Positions 1 through 5,417 of a stretch of DNA of 5,851 nucleotides are shown piece by piece (position 1 is the stretch's first letter; each line of letters starts with the position of its first letter). The translations under genes were made by a program, and so were the position numbers. The DNA is taken from the NCBI GenBank assembly GCA_030045295.1, contig JASIGD010000428.1:1-5851 (forward strand). The letters run 5' to 3'. A model generated the notes under the pieces. It worked only from the letters and a program-made list of their open reading frames with translations. It did not search any database and was not told where the DNA came from. This DNA comes from Streptosporangiaceae bacterium (lineage in GTDB: Bacteria > Actinomycetota > Actinomycetes > Streptosporangiales > Streptosporangiaceae).

Positions 1-2017
1 CATCCCGGGGGACGCCCCCGGACCCCGATGGCCCCGGACCCCCGCGCACCTCCCCGTCCCCCGCGGCGGCTGACTCCGCCGTAACCGCCGGCGGGCGGAC
101 CGGGGGGCGCTTGTGCGTCCGCCGGTAGATGTCCCCGGCGACGCCCTCGGGGTTGCGGATCAGGGTGAAGATCAGGATCACGCCGCCGAACAGCAGGAAC
201 CAGTTCCCGTTCAGCCCGAACCAGTCCTCAAGCGCGTACGGGATCAGGGCCTGGGCGGAGATCAGCCCGGCGAACACCGCGCCGGAGATCAGCGTGATCC
301 CGCCGGCGTACGCGAACGCGATCAGGCTCAGCGCGGTCACCACGTCGAACGAGTCGGCGCTCACCGAAAGGAAGTTGTACGCGTACAGGACGCCCGCGAC
401 CCCGGCGATGAACGCCGCGATGGTGAACGCGGCCAGCTTCACCGTCCGCGGATTGACGGCGGCCGCCGCGGCGGCGCGCTCGTTGGAGCGGACCGCGAGC
501 ATCCGCTGGCCGAGCGTGCCGCGGCGGACGTAACCGACGGCCACGCATAGCAGCACGCAGCAGATGAGCGCGACAAAGCCGAAGACCGGGCTGGGCTTGT
601 CGCCGTCCAGGCCGCGGAACGGCGCGTCCGGGCCGAGGTCGAGGCCGAACCACTTCGGCTCGGGCACCGGCGAGCCCGCCAGGCCGCCGCCCCACGTGCT
701 GTTGGTGAACCCGAAATTCTCGATCGCCACGGCACCCGCGAGCGTGACGGCGGCCAGGCTGATGCCGCGCACCCGGACCGCGGAGATTGCGGTGATCACG
801 CCGAGCACCAGCGCGACGGCGATGCCGGCCAGCGCCGCGACCGGGAACGTGATCCCGAAGTTGGACGCCATGTGCGAGACCGTGAAGCCGGCCGCCCCGG
901 CCAGGGCGAGCTGCACCAGGGAGACCTGGCCGACGAAGCCGGTGATGACGACGAGCGACAACGCCATCAGCGTTCCTATCACCGTGTTGACCAGCGCCTC
1001 GCGGAAGCCGAACGGCAGCACGACCAGCGCGACCGCGGCCACCGCCGTGCAGATCACCGCCGTGCGGGGTAGGTGCTGCGGGCGCGGCACCTCGGGCAGC
1101 CGGCGTTCGACGAGTTCGCCGCGGCCCGGTACCCGCGGCCCGCGCCAGAACAGGACGGTCACGATGATGAGGAACGCGAGCAGGTCGGTAACGCCGGGCA
1201 GCGCGACGCCGCCGGACTGGGGGAACCAGGATTGCGCCGAGGCGTACTGGATCAGCGAGTACATGATGCCGATCCCGAAGCTCGCCGCGCACGCGATGCC
1301 GAACGAGGTGAAAGAGGCAAGCAGCGCCGCCGCCAGAGCCGGGATGATCTGCAGCGGCAGCGTCTCGGGGTCGAGCTCGGTGATTGAAGCGGCCAGGATG
1401 CCGACCATCCCGGCGAGCAGCGCGGCGACGAGGGTGTTGATCAGCGAGATCGTGTTCGGTGACAGGCCGCCGAGCACGGCCGCGACCTCGTTCTCCGCGG
1501 CGGCCCTGGTCGCGAGCCCGAACCGGGTCCACTTGTAGACCGCGGCGAGCACGGCCGCCGCCACGATCACCATGCCGGTGATGATGAACCGGTTCACCGG
1601 GATGACCGTGCCGAATACGTGCACGACGTTCTGCGGCAGGATGCTCGGCTCCGGCTGCTGCGTGATGCCGAAGGCGAGCAGCATCGCCGCCTGCAAGACG
1701 AGCAGCACGCCGAGCGAGGCGACCATTTTGGCCAGCGGCGGAGAGTTGCGCATCGGCCGGTAGACGACGAACTCGGTGACCGCGCCGACGATGGCCACGA
1801 ACAGCAGGCTGAGCACGAGGCAGGCCCAGGTCGGCAGGGTCGCGATCTCGCCGGTGTTGAGGGACCAGTAGGCGTATCCGCCGATCATGGCCAGGCCGCC
1901 GACGGAGAGGTTGATGACCCCCGACCCGCGGTAGCTGAGCACAACGCCGAGCGAGATGCCCGCGATGAGCGCGCCGGAACCAAGTCCGAGCAGGATGAAC
2001 AGCAGGATTTCTTGCAC
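1..2017 (-). CDS. Fused LivH-LivM permease of a branched-chain amino acid-type ABC importer (3' end outside window)
   Basis: Integral membrane subunit of an HAAT-family importer, carrying both permease halves in one chain. All 672 codons are open from GTG 2017 to the left edge, so the C-terminus is missing. Residues 1-295 match LivH: hydrophobic N-terminus, the VINLSVGGLAMIGGYAY stretch near 34-50, and a coupling region around 163-184 (TRFGLATRAAAENEVAAVLGG). Residues 318-627 match LivM: GFVGQVSLVQLALAG at 360-374, the coupling segment GQRMLAVRSNERAAAAA around 503-519, and the NPEGVAG end motif at 622-628. Both halves are strongly hydrophobic. The tail from about 628 is Arg/Pro then Gly/Pro rich and looks disordered. 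The start is fixed by an in-frame TGA two codons upstream and a GGGGA site 7 bases before the GTG. It lies 86 bases after the binding-protein gene and is probably co-transcribed with it. Substrate is unknown; other HAAT substrates such as urea, amides or short acids are possible. Confidence 0.9.
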   Translation of the reverse strand, partial: MQEILLFILLGLGSGALIAGISLGVVLSYRGSGVINLSVGGLAMIGGYAYWSLNTGEIATLPTWACLVLSLLFVAIVGAVTEFVVYRPMRNSPPLAKMVASLGVLLVLQAAMLLAFGITQQPEPSILPQNVVHVFGTVIPVNRFIITGMVIVAAAVLAAVYKWTRFGLATRAAAENEVAAVLGGLSPNTISLINTLVAALLAGMVGILAASITELDPETLPLQIIPALAAALLASFTSFGIACAASFGIGIMYSLIQYASAQSWFPQSGGVALPGVTDLLAFLIIVTVLFWRGPRVPGRGELVERRLPEVPRPQHLPRTAVICTAVAAVALVVLPFGFREALVNTVIGTLMALSLVVITGFVGQVSLVQLALAGAAGFTVSHMASNFGITFPVAALAGIAVALVLGVITAISAVRVRGISLAAVTLAGAVAIENFGFTNSTWGGGLAGSPVPEPKWFGLDLGPDAPFRGLDGDKPSPVFGFVALICCVLLCVAVGYVRRGTLGQRMLAVRSNERAAAAAAVNPRTVKLAAFTIAAFIAGVAGVLYAYNFLSVSADSFDVVTALSLIAFAYAGGITLISGAVFAGLISAQALIPYALEDWFGLNGNWFLLFGGVILIFTLIRNPEGVAGDIYRRTHKRPPVRPPAVTAESAAAGDGEVRGGPGPSGSGGVPRD

Positions 2018-2024
2018 TGGTCAG

Positions 2025-2029
2025 TCCCC
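2025..2029 (-). promoter_or_regulatory. Ribosome binding site of the fused permease
   Basis: GGGGA on the minus strand, 7 bases before the GTG at 2017. It is a modest Shine-Dalgarno match, but with the in-frame TGA just upstream of the GTG it decides the start. It is weaker than the AGGAGG of the binding-protein gene upstream, consistent with lower translation of the membrane subunit. Confidence 0.55.
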
Positions 2030-2053
2030 AGGGATGTGGTGCGGCGGGATCCA

Positions 2054-2087
2054 TGCCGCGGCCGCCGGTTGCCCCGCGGCCGCGGCA
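2054..2087 (-). other. Strong intercistronic stem-loop between binding protein and permease
   Basis: TGCCGCGGCCGC (2054-2065) and GCGGCCGCGGCA (2076-2087) are perfect 12-base reverse complements around a 10-base loop. After one mismatch two further pairs (2051-2052 with 2089-2090) are possible. It begins 17 bases after the binding-protein stop codon and ends well before the permease ribosome binding site. No T-run follows on the minus strand, so it is not a classic intrinsic terminator. By analogy with other binding-protein importers, it may stabilise the upstream mRNA or cause partial termination, giving more binding protein than permease. That role is inference. Confidence 0.6.
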
Positions 2088-2103
2088 CGGCCAGCCCGGC
2101 AGA

Positions 2104-3432
2104 TCACGATGGCGGCTGCAGCCAGCCCGCCTCCTTCGTCCAGTGGTTCTTGCCGTTATAGAGGAAGAACTGGGTGCGATCGTTGCAGACCGCCGGGGCC
2201 GAGGAGAACATCCCGCAGTCCAGCGACGGCGCGCCGAGCGCGAGCGGACCGGTGAACGCCTTGGCCTTGGCCAAAATCGCGGCCGGGGTGAGGCTGGAGT
2301 ACCCGATCTCGTTCATGAACCGGTCGATGGTGAGGATCTGCGAGAACGCGACGATGTTCCACGGGTCCGGCGCGTCCGCCGGGGACTCGTACTTCGCCGT
2401 CACCGACATGTAGGGCGGCATGCCCGGGTCGGTCGGGTCGCCGTACAGCGAGCTGGCGATCGCGTACGTCCAGATCGGGTAGTCGCCGCCGAGGCCGGCC
2501 GCGACCTGCCCGTTCAGGCACAGCGGCGCGGAGACGATCTTCTTGGCGTCGGTGATGCCCAGCTGGATGAGGCTCTTGGCGAGGTTCACGCAGCCGGTGG
2601 AGTCGCTGTACGGGATCACCATGTCGGCCGTCTGCGCGTGCGCCGCGACGAGCACGCTGGTCAGGTCGGTCTGGCTCTCGTCGTAGCCCACCGCGGTGAC
2701 CTGGACGCCGGCCGCCTTGAGCCCCGCCTCGATCGCCGCGGCGCCCTCGGTGATCCCGGGGATGTCCGGGTAGACCAGCGCCGCCGTCTTGGCGTGCAGC
2801 ACGTCCTTGGCGTAGGTGCCGAACGGACCGAGCACGTGCGTGGCGTCGCCGAACAGGATCACGGCGTTCGGCTGCACGCCGTCCGTGCCCGTGGCGGCCA
2901 CCCCGACGATGACCGGCGTCTTCGTGCCGATGGCCGTGTAGAAGGGCTGGACGCCGATCGCGACGCCGCCCTCGCCGATGACGTCGATGCTCTTATTGGC
3001 CGCAAACTGCTGCCCGCACGTCGTGCCCTCCGCGTCAGTGTTGGCGATGAAGCAGGTGACCAGCTTCAGCGGGTGGCCGTCCACCCCGCCGAGCTGAGCA
3101 TTGATGTACTTGACCGCCGTCTCGGCGCCGGTGGTGGCCAGCGGGCCGACGGCGCTCGCGCCGCCCTGCTGGTTGAGCCAGCCGATGTCGACCGGCGCCA
3201 GGGAGTTGTTGGCCGGGCCGGACTTACCGGCGGTATAGGTCAGGTAGTTCGTGACGGACTGGGCGCCCGCCCCCCCGGTAGCGGTGCTGGCCGGCAGGGG
3301 CGTGGCCGGCGCCGAACTGGTCGGCGGTGTGGTCGTAGTGGGGCTTGAACTGCTGCTGCAGCCCGCCGCGGCCAGCGCCGCCGCGGCGGCGACGGCGAAG
3401 CCGGCGAACCCAAGTCTGCGATGTCTTCGCAC
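2104..3432 (-). CDS. Lipoprotein substrate-binding protein of an HAAT-type ABC importer (LivK-like)
   Basis: Extracytoplasmic solute receptor of 442 residues, predicted to be lipid-anchored to the outer face of the cytoplasmic membrane and to deliver ligand to the fused permease downstream. The N-terminus is a lipoprotein signal: RRHRR, an Ala-rich hydrophobic core at 8-23, and lipobox A-A-G-C with the anchor at Cys25. A Ser/Thr/Pro linker follows (26-60). Residues about 79-430 look like a type I periplasmic-binding fold (Peripla_BP_6-like), starting with VDIGWLNQQGG and including TGAETAVKYINAQLGGVDGHP near 101-121, typical of Leu/Ile/Val-binding relatives. Length is normal once the linker is allowed for. 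Six cysteines remain in the mature part (127, 139, 281, 305, 406, 416), enough for three disulfides. Start chosen at GTG 3432: a perfect AGGAGG lies 6-7 bases upstream and the signal peptide begins there. The reading frame is open further upstream to a TTG at 3657, but that part has no signal-like features. The ligand cannot be assigned. Confidence 0.92.
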   Translation of the reverse strand: MRRHRRLGFAGFAVAAAAALAAAGCSSSSSPTTTTPPTSSAPATPLPASTATGGAGAQSVTNYLTYTAGKSGPANNSLAPVDIGWLNQQGGASAVGPLATTGAETAVKYINAQLGGVDGHPLKLVTCFIANTDAEGTTCGQQFAANKSIDVIGEGGVAIGVQPFYTAIGTKTPVIVGVAATGTDGVQPNAVILFGDATHVLGPFGTYAKDVLHAKTAALVYPDIPGITEGAAAIEAGLKAAGVQVTAVGYDESQTDLTSVLVAAHAQTADMVIPYSDSTGCVNLAKSLIQLGITDAKKIVSAPLCLNGQVAAGLGGDYPIWTYAIASSLYGDPTDPGMPPYMSVTAKYESPADAPDPWNIVAFSQILTIDRFMNEIGYSSLTPAAILAKAKAFTGPLALGAPSLDCGMFSSAPAVCNDRTQFFLYNGKNHWTKEAGWLQPPS

Positions 3433-3438
3433 GTTGGT

Positions 3439-3445
3439 TCCTCCT
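3439..3445 (-). promoter_or_regulatory. Ribosome binding site of the binding-protein gene
   Basis: AGGAGGA on the minus strand, 6 bases before GTG 3432. It is a full match to the anti-Shine-Dalgarno core and the best ribosome site in the window. It decides the start against the longer open frame and suggests strong translation, as expected for a binding protein made in excess of its permease. Confidence 0.85.
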
Positions 3446-3497
3446 GGGTGATAAGTCCTCACAACTTCGCTCACGACCCGGCTGACCCCGCGGGGCG

Positions 3498-3517
3498 GCC
3501 GGCGATCCTTCGCCGGC
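3498..3517 (-). other. Stem-loop in the 5' leader of the binding-protein gene
   Basis: GCCGGCGA (3498-3505) and TCGCCGGC (3510-3517) form a perfect 8-bp stem with a TCCT loop (plus-strand sense). It lies 66 bases upstream of the GTG and outside the ribosome binding site. It could stabilise the leader or be a protein-binding palindrome. Neither role can be shown from sequence. Confidence 0.4.
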
Positions 3518-3659
3518 GGAGAGGAAAGCAGCTGGGTGGGCCAGATCGGGCTCCTCGCATGCGTGACAGGAATTCGCTCCATCGCATTCTCCGAGGGCAT
3601 CGAGAAACCCGCATGAAATACCCCCTCAGGAAAAAACCAGCACCTGACCTCCGTCAACT

Positions 3660-3686
3660 ATTGTGGGTAACGATCCAGGTCACAAT
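3660..3686. promoter_or_regulatory. Candidate operator: ATTGTG-N15-CACAAT inverted repeat
   Basis: ATTGTG at 3660-3665 and its exact reverse complement CACAAT at 3681-3686. Equivalent positions are 21 bases apart, about two helical turns, which would put both half-sites on one DNA face. The repeat lies between the two minus-strand TTGACG boxes in the divergent region, a natural place for a regulator acting on both genes. The arms are only 6 bases, so chance is a real alternative, and no regulator gene is in the window. Confidence 0.35.
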
Positions 3687-3726
3687 CGCGTCAAGTGTTC
3701 GGTGGGCACATATTCGCGGCTGGCAA

Positions 3727-3745
3727 ATTGGCGGCTGACGCCAAT
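3727..3745. promoter_or_regulatory. Inverted repeat ATTGGCG-N5-CGCCAAT upstream of livF
   Basis: ATTGGCG (3727-3733) and CGCCAAT (3739-3745) are perfect 7-base reverse complements with a 5-base spacer. Allowing two unpaired bases on the left, the pairing extends to GGCA/TGCC (3722-3725 with 3745-3749). It could be an operator palindrome or a leader-RNA hairpin, about 90 bases upstream of the chosen livF start. No regulator can be named. Confidence 0.35.
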
Positions 3746-3823
3746 GCCAGGAATGCTGCCGCGGCGGAAGCTGGTGCTGTTGACGTTCGTGCTGTACCAG
3801 CAGGCCTGGCAGCGGCCGTGAAG

Positions 3824-3827
3824 AAGG
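3824..3827 (+). promoter_or_regulatory. Weak ribosome binding site of livF
   Basis: AAGG followed by GCGGG lies 8 bases before ATG 3836. It is an imperfect match, but better placed than anything before the in-frame GTGs at 3695 or 3818. Together with the third-position GC change it supports the ATG as the start. Confidence 0.4.
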
Positions 3828-3835
3828 GCGGGCAG

Positions 3836-4570
3836 ATGGCGGCCACCGGCGGCGTGGTGCTTGAGCTGGACGGGCTGACCGTCGCGTACGACCGTGCGCC
3901 GGTCGTGCGCGACCTGACGCTGGCCGTCGGCCGCGGTGAGGTCGTCGCCCTGCTCGGCGCCAACGGCGCGGGCAAGACCACCACGCTGCGGGCGATTTCC
4001 GGACTGCTGAAGGCGGTCAGCGGCACGGTCCGGCTAGCCGGCCGCGACCTGGCCGGCGTCTCCCCGACCTCGCGGGCGCGGCTGGGCCTGGTGCACGTCC
4101 CGCACGATCGCGGGATCTTCTTCGGCCTGACGGTCGGCGAGCACTTCCGGCTGAACGGTACACCCCGCCCGGCCGAGATGGACGCCGCGTTCGACCAGTT
4201 CCCGGCGCTGCGCAAGCTGCGCGACCGCAAGGCTGGCTTGCTGTCCGGCGGCGAGCAGCAGATGCTCGCGATCGCGAGGGCGCTCAGCCGCGAGCCGAAA
4301 TTGCTGATGCTCGACGAGATGAGCCTGGGCCTGGCCCCGGTGGTCGTGGACCGGCTGCTGCCCGTGATCAAGGAGTCCGCGACCGGCAGCGGGACCGGGG
4401 TGCTGCTCGTCGAGCAGCACGTACACCTGGCGCTGAAGATCGCCGACCGCGGCTACATCTTGTCCCACGGCGAACTGGCGGCCAGCGGCAGCGCCGAACA
4501 GCTGAGCAAGGACGACGCGCTGCTCGCGGCCAGCTATCTCGGCGGGACCGCAGGCGAGGCTGCCGGCTGA
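3836..4570 (+). CDS. livF: LivF-type ATP-binding protein of an HAAT-family ABC importer
   Basis: Cytoplasmic ATPase of 244 residues, close to the usual LivF length of about 235. It would power solute import with a LivG partner and the permease. Motifs in order: Walker A GANGAGKT (41-48), LivF-type segment VPHDRGIFFGLTVGEH (88-103), signature LSGGEQ (136-141), Walker B LLMLDE (156-161) with the catalytic Glu161, D-loop SLGLAP (163-168), and H-loop His195 in VEQH. The VP-x-x-R-x-x-F-x-x-LTV pattern and the short C-terminus favour LivF over LivG. Where many LivF proteins have VPEGR, this one has VPHDR. Start chosen at ATG 3836. GTG 3818 (6 residues longer) is possible, and the open frame back to GTG 3695 is judged non-coding because its third positions are AT-rich. 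It is divergent from the binding-protein gene and ends 9 bases before the convergent channel gene. The link to that importer is by family and position only. Confidence 0.9.
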   Translation: MAATGGVVLELDGLTVAYDRAPVVRDLTLAVGRGEVVALLGANGAGKTTTLRAISGLLKAVSGTVRLAGRDLAGVSPTSRARLGLVHVPHDRGIFFGLTVGEHFRLNGTPRPAEMDAAFDQFPALRKLRDRKAGLLSGGEQQMLAIARALSREPKLLMLDEMSLGLAPVVVDRLLPVIKESATGSGTGVLLVEQHVHLALKIADRGYILSHGELAASGSAEQLSKDDALLAASYLGGTAGEAAG

Positions 4571-4586
4571 GGCCCGGCTTCAGCCG
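4564..4586. terminator. Inverted repeat spanning the convergent stop codons, possible two-way terminator
   Basis: CGGCTGA (4564-4570) and TCAGCCG (4580-4586) are perfect 7-base reverse complements around a 9-base loop that is the whole intergenic gap. Each arm ends in the stop codon of one gene: TGA of livF on the plus strand, and TGA of the channel gene read on the minus strand. A GC-rich alternative pairing of 4562-4566 with 4574-4578 also exists. There is no T-run on either side, so termination efficiency is uncertain. Confidence 0.45.
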
Positions 4587-5416
4587 ACCCGGTTGAGCGG
4601 GGTTCCCTGGGCAGCGCCGGCTTCCTGGGCCCTGGCCGGCCCGCGCAGCACGTGCGCCACGCCGACGGCGATCACAGCGCCGGCCGCCGGGCCGATCAGG
4701 TAGACCCACCAGGTGGACAGGTTGCCGATGGCCACGTCGGGCCCGAAGCTGCGGGCGGGGTTCATCGAGGCGCCGTCGTACGGGCCGCCCATCGTGCCCC
4801 AGGCCAGGATGTAGGCGCCGACGGCGAGCGGGATGAACGGCCCGTTCAGCTTCGGCCCGTTGGCCAGGTTCAGGATCATCAGCACCAGGCCGAAGGTGAT
4901 GATGGCCTCGAACCCGGCGGCTTGCCACGACTGCCCGGGCTTGGGCATCGTGGCCGCCAGGTGGCCCTCCCGGCCGAAGAAACCCCGGGCCAGCAGCGAC
5001 CCGCAGACCGCCGCCGCGAACTGGACGACCCAGTAGACCGCGGCCATGATCCAGCCCATGTCCCTGCGCAGCGCGAAGGCCAAGGTGGTGGCCGGGTTGA
5101 AGTGAGCCGAGATGTCACCCAGGAAGTAGACCGCCACCACCAGCCACAGCGCCGACACGAGCGACAGCACCAGCACCGTCTGCCAGGGCTGCAGCGCGTG
5201 GCCGCCGTACCGGGCCAGGATGGCTGCGCCGCCGGACAAGATGAACGTCAGCCCGGCCATGCCGATGAACTCGGCCAGCAGCCGGCGCAGCCGGTGGTCG
5301 GGGTTGGTCCAGTCGGCGTAACCTCGCGTGCCGCCGACCGAGGCGATGAAGGCCGCCTTGCCGATCGGCTCCATGCGGTGAGCCGCCCGGTCGGCCTCGG
5401 TGCCCGGGGTGGCCAC
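4580..5416 (-). CDS. Aquaporin / MIP-family channel
   Basis: Cytoplasmic membrane channel of 278 residues for water or small uncharged solutes. It has both MIP half-helix motifs, HFNPATT (Asn107-Pro-Ala) and MNPARSFGPD (Asn219-Pro-Ala-Arg222). Six membrane helices are visible at roughly 47-68, 80-99, 122-145, 165-186, 193-208 and 236-258. About 40 polar residues precede helix 1, longer than in E. coli AqpZ. By-eye alignment to AqpZ gives selectivity-filter residues Val87, Gly207, Ala216 and Arg222, in place of Phe, His, Thr and Arg; the Asp after NPAR typical of GlpF is absent (Ser here). The pore may therefore be wider than a strict water channel, but its solute cannot be named. GTG 5416 is one base after the fumarase stop (TGA-C-GTG), suggesting translational coupling. 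There is no strong ribosome site, and Met15 is an alternative start. Confidence 0.9.
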   Translation of the reverse strand: MATPGTEADRAAHRMEPIGKAAFIASVGGTRGYADWTNPDHRLRRLLAEFIGMAGLTFILSGGAAILARYGGHALQPWQTVLVLSLVSALWLVVAVYFLGDISAHFNPATTLAFALRRDMGWIMAAVYWVVQFAAAVCGSLLARGFFGREGHLAATMPKPGQSWQAAGFEAIITFGLVLMILNLANGPKLNGPFIPLAVGAYILAWGTMGGPYDGASMNPARSFGPDVAIGNLSTWWVYLIGPAAGAVIAVGVAHVLRGPARAQEAGAAQGTPLNRVG

Positions 5417-5417
5417 G

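Larger units (their letters stand above)
3433..3835. promoter_or_regulatory. Divergent control region between the binding-protein gene and livF
   Basis: 403 bases with no gene that I can support. GC falls here, with AT-rich stretches near 3613-3640 and 3653-3730, unlike the flanking coding DNA. It must hold promoters for both divergent genes. On the minus strand there are two TTGACG boxes (3694-3689 and 3657-3652), matching the actinobacterial -35 hexamer and 37 bases apart. I find no convincing -10 box at standard spacing for either, nor a convincing promoter for livF on the plus strand. Several inverted repeats lie inside and are listed separately. The stretch 3695-3835 is open in the livF frame, but many of its codons end in A or T, so I treat it as leader, not protein. 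Confidence 0.6.

Noticed and set aside
564..1538. Plus-strand open frame of 324 codons opposite the permease
   Set aside because: High-GC genes often leave long open antisense frames. The product is Ala/Ser/Thr/Pro rich with no domain and lies wholly over a convincing gene.
228..2054. Minus-strand open frame of 608 codons overlapping the permease
   Set aside because: It is an out-of-frame shadow, Arg/Pro/Gly rich with no membrane segments or family motifs. The correct frame gives a clean LivH-LivM permease with no stop from 2017 to 1.
2054..2087. Calling the intercistronic hairpin an intrinsic terminator
   Set aside because: No T-run follows on the minus strand, and the permease gene downstream needs read-through. 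I list it as a stem-loop instead.
2053..3348. Plus-strand open frame of 431 codons opposite the binding-protein gene
   Set aside because: Arg/Asp/Gly/Val-rich antisense shadow with no recognisable domain.
3433..3657. N-terminal extension of the binding protein back to TTG 3657
   Set aside because: A perfect AGGAGG before GTG 3432 and a textbook lipoprotein signal beginning there make the extension unlikely. The TTG itself is part of a TTGACG promoter-like box.
3660..3686. A Crp-type site
   Set aside because: The half-sites resemble TGTG/CACA, but the spacing is 15 bases instead of the 6 between TGTGA and TCACA in Crp sites.
3691..4371. Minus-strand open frame of 226 codons opposite livF
   Set aside because: Ser/Arg/Ala/Pro-rich product without motifs, antisense to all the ATPase motifs of livF.
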